Under the pieces are notes generated by a model. That model was not told where the DNA came from, did not search any database, and saw only the letters and a list, made by a program, of their open reading frames with translations. From the NCBI GenBank assembly GCA_007129635.1, contig SKVE01000145.1, positions 1 to 7,605 of the forward strand: DNA of 7,605 nt, read 5' to 3'. This document shows positions 1 through 7,182 of the stretch, in pieces; position 1 is the first letter of the stretch, and each line of letters begins with the position of its first letter. The position numbers were made by a program, and so were the translations under genes. The DNA is from Planctomycetaceae bacterium. GTDB taxonomy: Bacteria; Planctomycetota; Planctomycetia; Pirellulales; Pirellulaceae.

Positions 1-1
1 C

Positions 2-2683
2 CCGCCCACACGTTTGCAATGGGTCGCCCCGCCGCTGTGGTCCCGCAGTCACGAGCACTTGGCCACGTTAAGCGCGGCCGTTTCGGCGAATGGACGGTTA
101 TTCTATATCTTGGACCAGGGGGTTATCGCCGACGTGACCATGCCGCCTCGATGGATGCTGGTGGCTCGGGATGCTTTCAGCGGTGTGAAATTATGGGAGC
201 GGCCCATGGCGACCTGGGAATGGCGATTGCGTGGCTTTCGCAGCGGGCCGCCGGACCTGGCTCGTCGGCTGGTCGCCGTAGGTGACCGTCTGTTCGTAAC
301 CTTGGGGTACGGCCAGCAGGTCGCTGCGCTGGACGCAGCCACCGGGGAAATGGTGCACGAGTACGACCAGACGGAAAACACGCAGGAGATCCTGGTCAGC
401 GACGGTGTGCTATACCTGGTGATCGGCGATGCGGCTTCCGAACCTGCGGTTCAAGCTCGCCGCGCCGAACGCACCGATCGGCAGTGGAATTGGTGGCCGA
501 TCTACGACGAGCCGCGTCCAGCGACCCGTTTGATGGCGGTGGACGCAGATAGCGGGCGCACTCGCTGGGAGCACCGGGGCATCGAGAGTCGGCAGGTGAT
601 GCCCACAACGCTGGCGGTCGCCGAGGGAAGCGTCTTCTTCCAGAATCCCGATCACCTGCTGTGCCTGGATGCAGGAACCGGCCAAGAGACCTGGCGATCT
701 GCCAGGCCGATCAGCCGCCGGCGACCCTCGTGGACAGCCCCGACCCTGGTGGTGCACGATGGCGTGGTGTTGTCGGCCGACCGCGAGGTTCCCGAGGGTG
801 AAGCGGACAAGCCGCCGGCGGAGGTTGAGTGGACCGTTACCAGCCAAGGCGGTCTTTCGCCACCCGGCCGCTTGATCGCTTTCTGCGCCCAGACGGGTGA
901 ACGTTTGTGGACGGCTCCGTGCCGCGAGGGATATAACACGCCGGTCGATGTGCTGGTGGTCGGCGGTCTGGTTTGGACGGGGAACCTGGTCGGCGCCAAG
1001 GATCCCGGCATCATCCACGGTCGCGACTTACGTACGGGCGAGATCGTCCGACAGCGCCCCCGTGATCAAGAGTTCTACCAGCCCATCATGTCGCATGCGC
1101 GATGCCACCGCCACAAAGCGACGGAGCGATACCTGATCACCGGTCGCACCGGTGTCGAGTTCGCTGATGTGGAAACGGGGGAAGCGTTTGCTCATCACTG
1201 GGTACGAGGCGAATGCCAGTATGGCGTCATCCCCTGCAACGGCCTGCTGTACGCGCCGCCTCATCCTTGCGCGTGTTTCGTCCTCGCCAAGCTCAACTCG
1301 TTCCTCGCGCTGGCCTCGGATCCGCCACTGGTCGAGCTGCATGCGGCCGACGACACTCGCTTGGAACCAGGCCCCGCGTACGACGGAGTCCAACCGGTCC
1401 CAGCGGCTGCCGGCGACTGGCCCACTTATCGGCACGATCCGGGCCGTAGCGGTACCACGTCGGCGCGGGTATCGCCCGACGTGCAGATCGCTTGGGAGAC
1501 GCAACTGGCAGCGCCGCTTAGCGCTCCGATAGCTGCTGGCAATCTGGTCTACGTGGCCTCGATCGACACCCACACGCTGCATGCACTGGATCAGGAAACC
1601 GGCCGGCAGGTTTGGCAATTCACCGCCGAGGCGCGGATCGATTCGCCTCCGACCTATTGGAACGGACGGCTGCTGCTGGGATCCGCCGACGGCTGGGTCT
1701 ACTGTTTGCGAGCCACCGACGGCCGGCTGGCATGGCGTTCCCGAGCGGCGCCGGGCGAGCGGTTGGTGACCGTTCACGGCCAACTGGAATCCGCCTGGCC
1801 GGTCCATGGCAGCGTGCTGGTGTTGCCCGAATCCGATTCGTCACAAGCGATCGTGTATGCCGCCGCCGGACGATCGGGCTATCTGGACGGCGGGATCGTG
1901 CTGGTGCGACTGGATGCTGTCAGTGGCGACGAGCGATCGAGGACGATCGTCGACACCCGCGACCAGCAGACCGACCATCAGCCCCATCCCTTACCACGGC
2001 CCACGCCCGGGTTCAGCATGCCGGGGGCGCTGAACGATATTTTATCCGCCCAGCAGGACGCCGTGTTCATGCGGCATCTGCGTTTTGCTTTGGATGGCGT
2101 CCTTCAAGCGGAAACCGTACCGCATCTGCACAGCCCGGCCGGATTTTTGGACGATTCCTGGTGGCACCGTACCTACTGGATCATCGGATCCCAAATGCAT
2201 GGGGGGTGGGGTGCTTGGCCGAACATGGGCGACCAGGTTCCCAGCGGTCGGCTGCTGGTGCAGGACGGCGACGTCGTCTACGGTTTTGGACGAGACCGCT
2301 ATCACCGGGACGGCAGTCATGTGGGGCTGGGCGGCGCCCAGTATCGTCTGTTCGCCAGGAACCTGGTCGATCTGACGCGACGCAAAGACGCGGACGAGGT
2401 CTTCCGTTGGGAACGCGCTGTCGAACCGACGGTGCGAGCGATGGCGTTGGCCGGCGAGTCGCTTTGGATCGCTGGCCCTGGCGATATGCTGGACGCGGAA
2501 GATCCGACCGCCGTCTGGGAGGGGGATGCCGGAGGCTGGTTGTGGGCAGTTTCCGCATCCGATGGACAGAAACAGGCCGCCTATCCGCTGGACGCTCCGC
2601 CCGTGTTCGACGGACTGATCGCCTTGCCGGGCCGAGTGCTGTATTCGACGACCGATGGTCGAATCGTCTGCTGGAGCCAATAG
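2..2683 (+). CDS. PQQ-like tandem beta-propeller protein, 5'-partial
   Basis: The frame is open to the left edge, so the N-terminus (and any signal peptide) lies outside the window; the TTG at 14 is probably not a start. Residues below are counted from that TTG codon. Repeated PQQ/BamB-like blade signatures of the form 'DA.TG...W' are visible at about 52-61 (DAFSG..LW), 107-113, 177-185 (DADSGRTRW), 219-227 (DAGTGQETW), 292-299 (AQTGERLW), 338-343, 526-534 (DQETGRQVW) and 567-574. A second propeller begins near 469 with the family's 'WPTYRHDPGRSG' opening. The segment between the propellers (about 360-430) is Cys/His-rich: H361, C364, H365, H367, C401, C408, C419 and C421, followed by AKLNSF. 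This matches large secreted propeller proteins common in planctomycetes. No catalytic role can be read from it; binding or scaffolding in the periplasm or at the envelope is inference. True PQQ cofactor binding is unproven. The stop is TAG at 2681-2683 and no terminator follows. Confidence 0.9.
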   Translation, partial: PPTRLQWVAPPLWSRSHEHLATLSAAVSANGRLFYILDQGVIADVTMPPRWMLVARDAFSGVKLWERPMATWEWRLRGFRSGPPDLARRLVAVGDRLFVTLGYGQQVAALDAATGEMVHEYDQTENTQEILVSDGVLYLVIGDAASEPAVQARRAERTDRQWNWWPIYDEPRPATRLMAVDADSGRTRWEHRGIESRQVMPTTLAVAEGSVFFQNPDHLLCLDAGTGQETWRSARPISRRRPSWTAPTLVVHDGVVLSADREVPEGEADKPPAEVEWTVTSQGGLSPPGRLIAFCAQTGERLWTAPCREGYNTPVDVLVVGGLVWTGNLVGAKDPGIIHGRDLRTGEIVRQRPRDQEFYQPIMSHARCHRHKATERYLITGRTGVEFADVETGEAFAHHWVRGECQYGVIPCNGLLYAPPHPCACFVLAKLNSFLALASDPPLVELHAADDTRLEPGPAYDGVQPVPAAAGDWPTYRHDPGRSGTTSARVSPDVQIAWETQLAAPLSAPIAAGNLVYVASIDTHTLHALDQETGRQVWQFTAEARIDSPPTYWNGRLLLGSADGWVYCLRATDGRLAWRSRAAPGERLVTVHGQLESAWPVHGSVLVLPESDSSQAIVYAAAGRSGYLDGGIVLVRLDAVSGDERSRTIVDTRDQQTDHQPHPLPRPTPGFSMPGALNDILSAQQDAVFMRHLRFALDGVLQAETVPHLHSPAGFLDDSWWHRTYWIIGSQMHGGWGAWPNMGDQVPSGRLLVQDGDVVYGFGRDRYHRDGSHVGLGGAQYRLFARNLVDLTRRKDADEVFRWERAVEPTVRAMALAGESLWIAGPGDMLDAEDPTAVWEGDAGGWLWAVSASDGQKQAAYPLDAPPVFDGLIALPGRVLYSTTDGRIVCWSQ

Positions 2684-2696
2684 AAGCCAAATCCTC

Positions 2697-2724
2697 TTGA
2701 CGCCCTGTCGGTTCCGGTTACGAT
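2697..2724 (+). promoter_or_regulatory. Putative sigma70-type promoter of the small Cys/His-rich gene
   Basis: TTGACG (2697-2702, 5/6 to the -35 consensus) is separated by 16 bases from TACGAT (2719-2724, 4/6 to the -10 consensus). Transcription would start near 2731, about 30 bases before the ATG at 2761. It begins just 13 bases after the stop of the propeller gene, suggesting that the small gene is transcribed independently. It is overlaid by the repeats described separately. Prediction by eye only. Confidence 0.55.
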
Positions 2725-2745
2725 AGGTAGTGATTCTGTCGGTTC
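2705..2745 (+). repeat. 10-bp direct repeat CTGTCGGTTC flanking the -10 element
   Basis: CTGTCGGTTC occurs exactly at 2705-2714 and 2736-2745, a centre-to-centre distance of 31 bases, close to three helical turns. One copy sits between the -35 and -10 hexamers, the other just downstream of the expected transcription start. This placement suits a pair of repressor half-sites on the same DNA face. Which regulator would bind is unknown. Confidence 0.5.
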
Positions 2746-2760
2746 GGGAGCAACCGGAAC
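2711..2760 (+). repeat. 9-bp perfect inverted repeat GTTCCGGTT / AACCGGAAC
   Basis: GTTCCGGTT at 2711-2719 is the exact reverse complement of AACCGGAAC at 2752-2760, which ends directly before the ATG at 2761. The left arm runs into the -10 element and would lie upstream of the predicted transcription start, so as an RNA hairpin it could form only on read-through transcripts; as DNA it could be an operator. The right arm can alternatively pair locally: CGGTT 2740-2744 with AACCG 2752-2756, putting the GGGAG ribosome binding site (2746-2750) inside a 7-base loop. Confidence 0.5.
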
Positions 2761-3180
2761 ATGCTTGTTCACAATTCAAGGGCGGTCGCCATCCTTTTGG
2801 CTAGTTGGCACCTGCTGCTGGGCGCGGCGGGTTCTTCGCTGCATGTCGTTATGGGCGAACACGTTAGGCCCTGCGCGCATGCCACGACCGCCGCGTGTTG
2901 TGACCATGACCACTGCGGATTGACTCGTCCATCGGCCGATCAGCCCAACCGTGCCCAGCGGTCGATCGAAGCGGCCGATCGCTCGCACGACCCTCAGAAC
3001 TGCCTCTTGTGCCGTTGGCTTTCTCAACCCCGAGGTCCTGTTTGCTGGACCGGTGTAGAACTGGCGGAGGAATCGCTGGTCTGGGCTTCCAGCGAACGGG
3101 CGGTGGTCTGCGTTTCTACTCCCATGCGTCCTTACGCAGCTCGCGCTCCCCCGTGGATCAGCAGCGAACGGTGCGTCTGA
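2761..3180 (+). CDS. Small Cys/His-rich exported protein, DUF2946-like
   Basis: 139 residues. The start is ATG 2761, with GGGAG at 2746-2750 ten bases upstream and a promoter at 2697-2724. Residues 7-25 are hydrophobic (AVAILLASWHLLLGAAGSS), consistent with a signal peptide or membrane anchor. Two clusters of potential metal ligands follow: 34-52 (H34, C38, H40, C46, C47, H49, H51, C52; core CCDHDHC) and 76-84 (H76, C81, C84; HDPQNCLLC). The C-terminus has a YAARAPP stretch (125-131). This arrangement of N-terminal hydrophobic segment, a C..C pair in the middle and a terminal R(A/G)PP motif resembles DUF2946-type small proteins often found near copper or TonB-linked metal genes. Similarity is by pattern only, and no metal-transport gene is visible here. 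A periplasmic metal-binding or metal-sensing role is inference. The alternative is a lineage-specific hypothetical protein. Confidence 0.7.
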   Translation: MLVHNSRAVAILLASWHLLLGAAGSSLHVVMGEHVRPCAHATTAACCDHDHCGLTRPSADQPNRAQRSIEAADRSHDPQNCLLCRWLSQPRGPVCWTGVELAEESLVWASSERAVVCVSTPMRPYAARAPPWISSERCV

Positions 3181-3210
3181 CGTTTCTTCTGCGACGGTCC
3201 CGCCTGATGA

Positions 3211-3235
3211 TGCGCTCAGCCTTTGGGCTTGCGCA
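3211..3235 (+). terminator. Possible intrinsic terminator hairpin after the small gene
   Basis: TGCGC (3211-3215) pairs with GCGCA (3231-3235), and AGCC (3218-3221) with GGCT (3226-3229), around a TTTG loop. A 2/1-base internal loop interrupts the 9-bp stem. It starts 31 bases past the TGA of the small gene. What follows is pyrimidine-rich (TCTTCTCT at 3241-3248) without a clean T tract, so termination strength is uncertain. Confidence 0.4.
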
Positions 3236-3288
3236 GGCAGTCTTCTCTGTCCCGGCGCGGCGGTTGCGTCCGTAGCTCGACACGGTGC

Positions 3289-3315
3289 GGCTATGAAGAA
3301 AGGGCTATGAGGAAA
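3289..3315 (+). repeat. Imperfect tandem repeat GGCTATGARGAAA
   Basis: GGCTATGAAGAAA at 3289-3301 is repeated as GGCTATGAGGAAA at 3303-3315, 12 of 13 positions identical with a 14-base period. It lies 50-77 bases upstream of the DUF58 start, before a run of seven T (3326-3332). I found no convincing -35/-10 pair in this gap. It could be a binding site or a chance duplication. Confidence 0.4.
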
Positions 3316-3355
3316 ATGCCTGTCCTTTTTTTCACGGCCGGATATCGATCAGCAT

Positions 3356-3360
3356 GGGAG
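3356..3360 (+). promoter_or_regulatory. Ribosome binding site choosing the DUF58 start
   Basis: GGGAG at 3356-3360 lies five bases before ATG 3366. The earlier in-frame ATG at 3354 overlaps this element and has no good Shine-Dalgarno of its own, and the ATG at 3378 has GAGGA only three bases away. ATG 3366 is therefore preferred. Confidence 0.5.
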
Positions 3361-3365
3361 ATGCG

Positions 3366-4682
3366 ATGCGAGGACTTATGCCGGCTCGAATGCTCCGCGC
3401 GCTTACCAATCTGCGTTTGCGGGCGGCGGAGATGGGCCATTACGATTTTTGTCCGTGGGCGAACCGATATGTTTACTGGCTGAAACAGCCGATCGGCTGG
3501 CTGGTAGCCGGGGCGTTGGCTTCGTTGTTGGTTGCGCTGATGGTCGCGCCGCAGGCCTGGTTTGCATTCGGAGCGTTGGTCGCGGTGATGATGCTGGGGG
3601 TGGTTTGGCCGTGGATTTCGATGCAAGGTCTGGAGGCTACCCTGGGATTCGATCGCAGACGGTGCCAAGAGCTGGAACCCGTTTCGATGCGGTTGACGGT
3701 TCGGAATCGCTGGCCCTGGCCTGCCTGGGGCCTGGTGGTCGAACGCGGGTTCTTTGAATCGGAGGATCCGACGGATCCCACCTCCGCCGTGACCGCCCTG
3801 GCGCGCGTGCCGGGGTGGTCGCAAAGCGAGTATGCGTTTGTGTTTCGGCCCGAGCGACGCGGCGTCTATCCGCAAGCTCCCCCGGTGTTCGCGACGGGAT
3901 TTCCTTTCGGCATCTGGAGCCGTACGCGTCCGATTCCCACACGCAACCGGCTGATCGTTTGGCCGCAGACGGTCCCATTAACTTCGGTGCCCGTCATCGG
4001 AGGCAATCATTTGACCGTTGCCGGCAGCCCGATCGACCGCGCAGGCGACGATGGCGACATCTTGGCCGCTCGTTTCTATCGCGAGGGCGATTCGCTGCGG
4101 CGCATCCACTGGGCACATACGGCTCGCCGCGACACGCTGATCGTCTGCGAACGGCAAAACACCGCACGGCGTCGGGTGATCGCCGTGCTGGACGGGGCCG
4201 CCTTTGCCGGTTCTTCTCTGTCGGACCAGAGGCGACTGGATTGGGCCGTGCGGGTCTACGCCAGCGTGTGCCGCGAGTTGCATGCTCACCATCTGGATGT
4301 CGAGTGTCGTTGGGACGGAATGTCGTTTTGCATGGAACCAGGACCGTCGGGCTTGCATCGGCTGCTGGACCGTTTGGCCGAGTACCATCCGGAACCCCTC
4401 GGCGGAATTCGAGGCAACTTGGGGGTGTCCGGGCTCGATCCGCTGGTCGTGTTGATCACGCGCGACCAACGGTCGGCGTTGCGGTTCGCTCCGGCGCCCA
4501 CGCTCGGAAAGTTTCGGTCTATCTTGGTCGACGATCGCGCGAGCGTCGCCGGCGGAGTTGGAGACCGGGCGGCGGGTACAGCGGTCCGAGCTTGGATTTC
4601 CCTGGACTCATCGACCGATGTTACGGGACAACTACAGCATCAATGGGGAAAGCGTTGCCATGACAACGGGCGTAACAACTGA
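3366..4682 (+). CDS. DUF58 domain membrane protein
   Basis: 438 residues from ATG 3366; ATG 3354 would add four. The N-terminus carries a conserved-looking DFCPWANR and YWLKQP stretch (27-42), followed by two hydrophobic segments at about 44-61 and 66-83, a hairpin that would place most of the protein on one side of the membrane. Residues about 88-200 look like the beta-sandwich region common in this family (TVRNRWPWPAWGL, RPERRGVY). The diagnostic DUF58 core is at 229-262: DILAARFYREGDSLRRIHW, then AHTARRDTLIVCE. A vWA-like fold follows (VIAVLD at 271-276). DUF58 proteins are typically encoded with MoxR ATPases and transglutaminases, and are thought to act with MoxR in assembling or regulating envelope components; the exact substrate is unknown. 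The 3' end overlaps the next gene by 23 bases, indicating an operon and probable translational coupling. Confidence 0.95.
   Translation: MRGLMPARMLRALTNLRLRAAEMGHYDFCPWANRYVYWLKQPIGWLVAGALASLLVALMVAPQAWFAFGALVAVMMLGVVWPWISMQGLEATLGFDRRRCQELEPVSMRLTVRNRWPWPAWGLVVERGFFESEDPTDPTSAVTALARVPGWSQSEYAFVFRPERRGVYPQAPPVFATGFPFGIWSRTRPIPTRNRLIVWPQTVPLTSVPVIGGNHLTVAGSPIDRAGDDGDILAARFYREGDSLRRIHWAHTARRDTLIVCERQNTARRRVIAVLDGAAFAGSSLSDQRRLDWAVRVYASVCRELHAHHLDVECRWDGMSFCMEPGPSGLHRLLDRLAEYHPEPLGGIRGNLGVSGLDPLVVLITRDQRSALRFAPAPTLGKFRSILVDDRASVAGGVGDRAAGTAVRAWISLDSSTDVTGQLQHQWGKRCHDNGRNN
4645..4650 (+). promoter_or_regulatory. Ribosome binding site for the transglutaminase gene, inside the DUF58 gene
   Basis: GGGGAA at 4645-4650 lies nine bases before ATG 4660. 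It supports that start over the in-frame ATG at 4618 and the TTG at 4558, both of which are embedded deeper in the DUF58 coding sequence. Confidence 0.45.
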
Positions 4683-7125
4683 GGCTCGACAGCCCGTCGC
4701 GGTTTCCGGTCGCGTCTGCGGCCAGGGTCTGCGTTCGGATTTCGAGAGCGGCACGTGGTCGCTGGCCTTCGTGGCCTCCGTGACGCTGTTGGCCGCGCGC
4801 AGCGTGTCGTCCACCCATCCCTGGGTGCTGATCGTCCAGACCGCGCTGGCCGTGGGCGGACCGCTGCTGATCGTCGCCGCACGCCGGCGGTGGCCCGATT
4901 CGCGGAGCCGATGGGATCGCTGGCTGGGCGCGGTGATCGCCGTTTGGTGCATCTGGCCCTGGCTGACAGACAGCGTGCTACGCGGTTGGGAGATGGGCGA
5001 AGCGCGTGAATTGGTCCTGCTGGTTTGTCTGCAGAACGCGGTGTTGGCGTTAAGCGTCTATTCGCATCGCCGACGATGCCAGCAGGTCGCTTGCCTTCTG
5101 GGCTCGTTCTTGGTCCTGTTTGCCATCGTGATCGAGGCTAGTGTCGTGGTCGGCGTGTTGGCCGCTTTGTACGGGATCGGGTTGCTTTGGTGGCTGATGG
5201 CCCGTTACTGGGAACGTATCCAGCAGGCTCGATCGGCCGATCAGGTAACCCGCTGCCTGCCCGTACGGTGGTCGGTTCTGGGCATGACGGTAATCACCGG
5301 GGCTGTGATCGCCGCGTTGTTCGGCGCTGGCGGCGGTGCGACGTACATGCTTCGCGGCTTCATGCCCACCTCCGGTGGCGATCGCTGGTACGACCCGTTG
5401 GCTCGAGCGGGAGTGGGTGACGGCGACGCAATGGTGGCGGGCAAAGAGGATGCGATGAGCTTCGGGCCGATCGAGAGCGAATTGTTTCTGGAATCATGCA
5501 TGCCCACGTTGTACGACATGTTCAACGACATGTATGGCGAGCCGATTCGCCCGGCCTTGAAGCGGGAACTCGTGGTAACGCTGACCGAGCAAAACGTGCA
5601 GCAGAAGGATCAGCACATGGCGCAGACGCAGCGCAGCGGCCGTGAGTTTTCGGTGCTCCGGCGTCGCTCCGAGGCGGCTCGGCAAGCCTTGGAGGATCGG
5701 CGTGCGCCCGCCATGCTGTACATCGTCGGTCCGGTCCCCGTGCATTTGGCGCTGGAATCGTTCAATCGTTTCGACGGCGTCACGTGGACCCATGTCCCCG
5801 TTCAGGAAAGGCATCCCCCGATCCGCCGTCTGACCGAGTCCGCGCAGCCCTGGTTTTCCTTCCAGCCGGCAGGGCTGCAGTCGATCGCGCGCAGCCCGCT
5901 GCGCCATGCGGCGAAGGTGATCAATCTGAAGACCAATCGGGTGCCGGCGCCGCCACAGATGACCGCCGTGCACGTGGATCGTCTGGATCGAGCCGATTTT
6001 TGGGGCTGGACGGAAGACGCCATGCCCGCGATGGTGGCTCGCAGTTCCATCCCGCAATTGACCGTCCTGCACCTTCGTTCGCAGCAGGTCGATCTCCAGC
6101 CCTTGCGGGAACACGACTTCTCCGCCGCTTGGCAATCGCGGGTGATTGCCGCAAACGTCACCGCGGAAGCCGGGACACCCGGCCATGAATCGCTTTCGGT
6201 CTACTTGCAGACACCAGACGTCCCGGATTCGGAAACCGCGCGATTGGCTCGGCAATGGACGAACAAGGTGCCTCGAGGCTGGCAGCAGGTCGAAGCGATC
6301 ATCAAGCGGTTGCGCGCAGATTTTCGGCTGGAGATCGACCATTCGGCAAGTCCGGACACCGAGAACGTCGTCGAGCAGTTCCTGAGCCAAGGCAGCGGTC
6401 CGGCATACTGTTTCGCCAGTACTGCGGCGATCATGCTGCGTCATCTGGGCTACCCCACACGATTGGTCGGCGGCTTTTACGCTCGCCGCGATCGATTCGA
6501 CCGGGTGGCTGGCCAGACGACCGTCTTGAAAGAAGACGCCCACGTATGGGTCCAGGTGCGCATCGACGACCAGACATGGGTGACGATCGAACCGACGCCG
6601 GGATACCAGCCGCCGCGAGAATCGCTGACGTGGAGTCGTTGGGCATGGACGGTCGTACGAGGTGGATTCGATTGGGCCGCTGACCATCCGTTGCGAGTCG
6701 GATTGGCGGCCATGTTGCTGGTCTCCTTTTGGATGATGCGACTATGGCTGTTGGACTCGGCGGCGTGGATTGTCTGGCAACTGGCCGGGATGGGGCGATT
6801 CGATCGGCAGATGCGGGCGACGGTTCGCTTGCTGGAGTGGCGTTGTCGTCGGTGCGGTCGTGTCCGCCCTGCCGGCGTGACCATTTCGCACTGGTATGGG
6901 GAATTGGCGGAGCGTCTGCCTGCGGAGACCGCATCGACCCTGACCCGATTCCTGCGGCAAGCCGAACGAGTGTTGTACGGTCCGTCAACGGCCGGGTCGG
7001 CGGGCAGCCAGCCGCAGATGATTCGTCAGACCTGCCAACATGTGGCTCGCGGATTGACGTTGCGAGCGATGCGTCAGGCCGGCGTTCGAGCGGACCGTAG
7101 CGACCGGTTGGCTGCGGACGCGTGA
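4660..7125 (+). CDS. Multi-pass membrane transglutaminase-like protein (TgpA-type)
   Basis: 821 residues from ATG 4660, overlapping the DUF58 stop. Hydrophobic segments at about 33-47, 54-73, 87-104, 117-134, 143-160, 162-180 and 203-225 form an N-terminal membrane bundle. A long extracytoplasmic region (about 230-670) follows, then a last membrane segment at about 679-708 and a cytoplasmic tail. The transglutaminase core is at about 575-650: Cys584 in GPAYCFASTAAIMLRHLGYP, His628 in EDAHVWVQV, and Glu644 in TWVTIEPTPGY, where the family normally has Asp. The tail (about 715-775) aligns by eye with the DUF4129-like end of TgpA proteins and contains C729-x2-C732. In the family, this fold sits on the outer face of the cytoplasmic membrane and is thought to cleave or crosslink proteins or peptides; the substrate is unknown. 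The middle region (240-570) is long, with a charged stretch at 300-350, and has no motif I recognise. It acts with the flanking DUF58 and MoxR genes. Confidence 0.93.
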   Translation: MTTGVTTEARQPVAVSGRVCGQGLRSDFESGTWSLAFVASVTLLAARSVSSTHPWVLIVQTALAVGGPLLIVAARRRWPDSRSRWDRWLGAVIAVWCIWPWLTDSVLRGWEMGEARELVLLVCLQNAVLALSVYSHRRRCQQVACLLGSFLVLFAIVIEASVVVGVLAALYGIGLLWWLMARYWERIQQARSADQVTRCLPVRWSVLGMTVITGAVIAALFGAGGGATYMLRGFMPTSGGDRWYDPLARAGVGDGDAMVAGKEDAMSFGPIESELFLESCMPTLYDMFNDMYGEPIRPALKRELVVTLTEQNVQQKDQHMAQTQRSGREFSVLRRRSEAARQALEDRRAPAMLYIVGPVPVHLALESFNRFDGVTWTHVPVQERHPPIRRLTESAQPWFSFQPAGLQSIARSPLRHAAKVINLKTNRVPAPPQMTAVHVDRLDRADFWGWTEDAMPAMVARSSIPQLTVLHLRSQQVDLQPLREHDFSAAWQSRVIAANVTAEAGTPGHESLSVYLQTPDVPDSETARLARQWTNKVPRGWQQVEAIIKRLRADFRLEIDHSASPDTENVVEQFLSQGSGPAYCFASTAAIMLRHLGYPTRLVGGFYARRDRFDRVAGQTTVLKEDAHVWVQVRIDDQTWVTIEPTPGYQPPRESLTWSRWAWTVVRGGFDWAADHPLRVGLAAMLLVSFWMMRLWLLDSAAWIVWQLAGMGRFDRQMRATVRLLEWRCRRCGRVRPAGVTISHWYGELAERLPAETASTLTRFLRQAERVLYGPSTAGSAGSQPQMIRQTCQHVARGLTLRAMRQAGVRADRSDRLAADA

Positions 7126-7170
7126 CCGGATTCGGCGGCTGCAGCGACGGTTTTTTGGGAAAATGAGAGA

Positions 7171-7175
7171 AAGGA
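7171..7175 (+). promoter_or_regulatory. Ribosome binding site of the MoxR gene
   Basis: AAGGA at 7171-7175 stands seven bases before ATG 7183, in a purine-rich stretch (7157-7182). The 57-base gap after the transglutaminase stop contains a T6 run (7151-7156) but no clear hairpin before it, so MoxR is probably co-transcribed with the upstream pair. Confidence 0.55.
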
Positions 7176-7182
7176 AAAAGAA

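Noticed and set aside
1612..2700. 362-codon + strand frame overlapping the propeller gene
   Set aside because: Its translation is Arg/Gly-rich and motif-free, while the other frame has clear propeller blade signatures throughout the same bases.
2042..2779. 245-codon - strand frame covering the promoter region
   Set aside because: Antisense to the propeller gene, no family features, and it would run through the repeat-rich promoter of the small gene.
3223..3483. 86-codon + strand frame spanning the gap before DUF58
   Set aside because: It overlaps the terminator-like hairpin and the start of DUF58, and its translation has no recognisable features; the stretch from ATG 3307 looks like chance continuation into the DUF58 gene.
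3815..4663. 282-codon + strand frame inside the DUF58 gene
   Set aside because: Out-of-frame shadow; the DUF58 core motif lies in the main frame over the same bases.
5494..6687. 397-codon open frame on the - strand
   Set aside because: It lies wholly opposite the transglutaminase gene, shows no recognisable motif and has a composition typical of an antisense shadow in GC-rich DNA; the + strand frame carries the catalytic motifs.
7126..7160. Possible terminator before the MoxR gene (T6 run at 7151-7156)
   Set aside because: Only short, poorly stacked complementarity (CCG/CGG, GCTGCAGC palindrome) precedes the T run; no stable stem is apparent.
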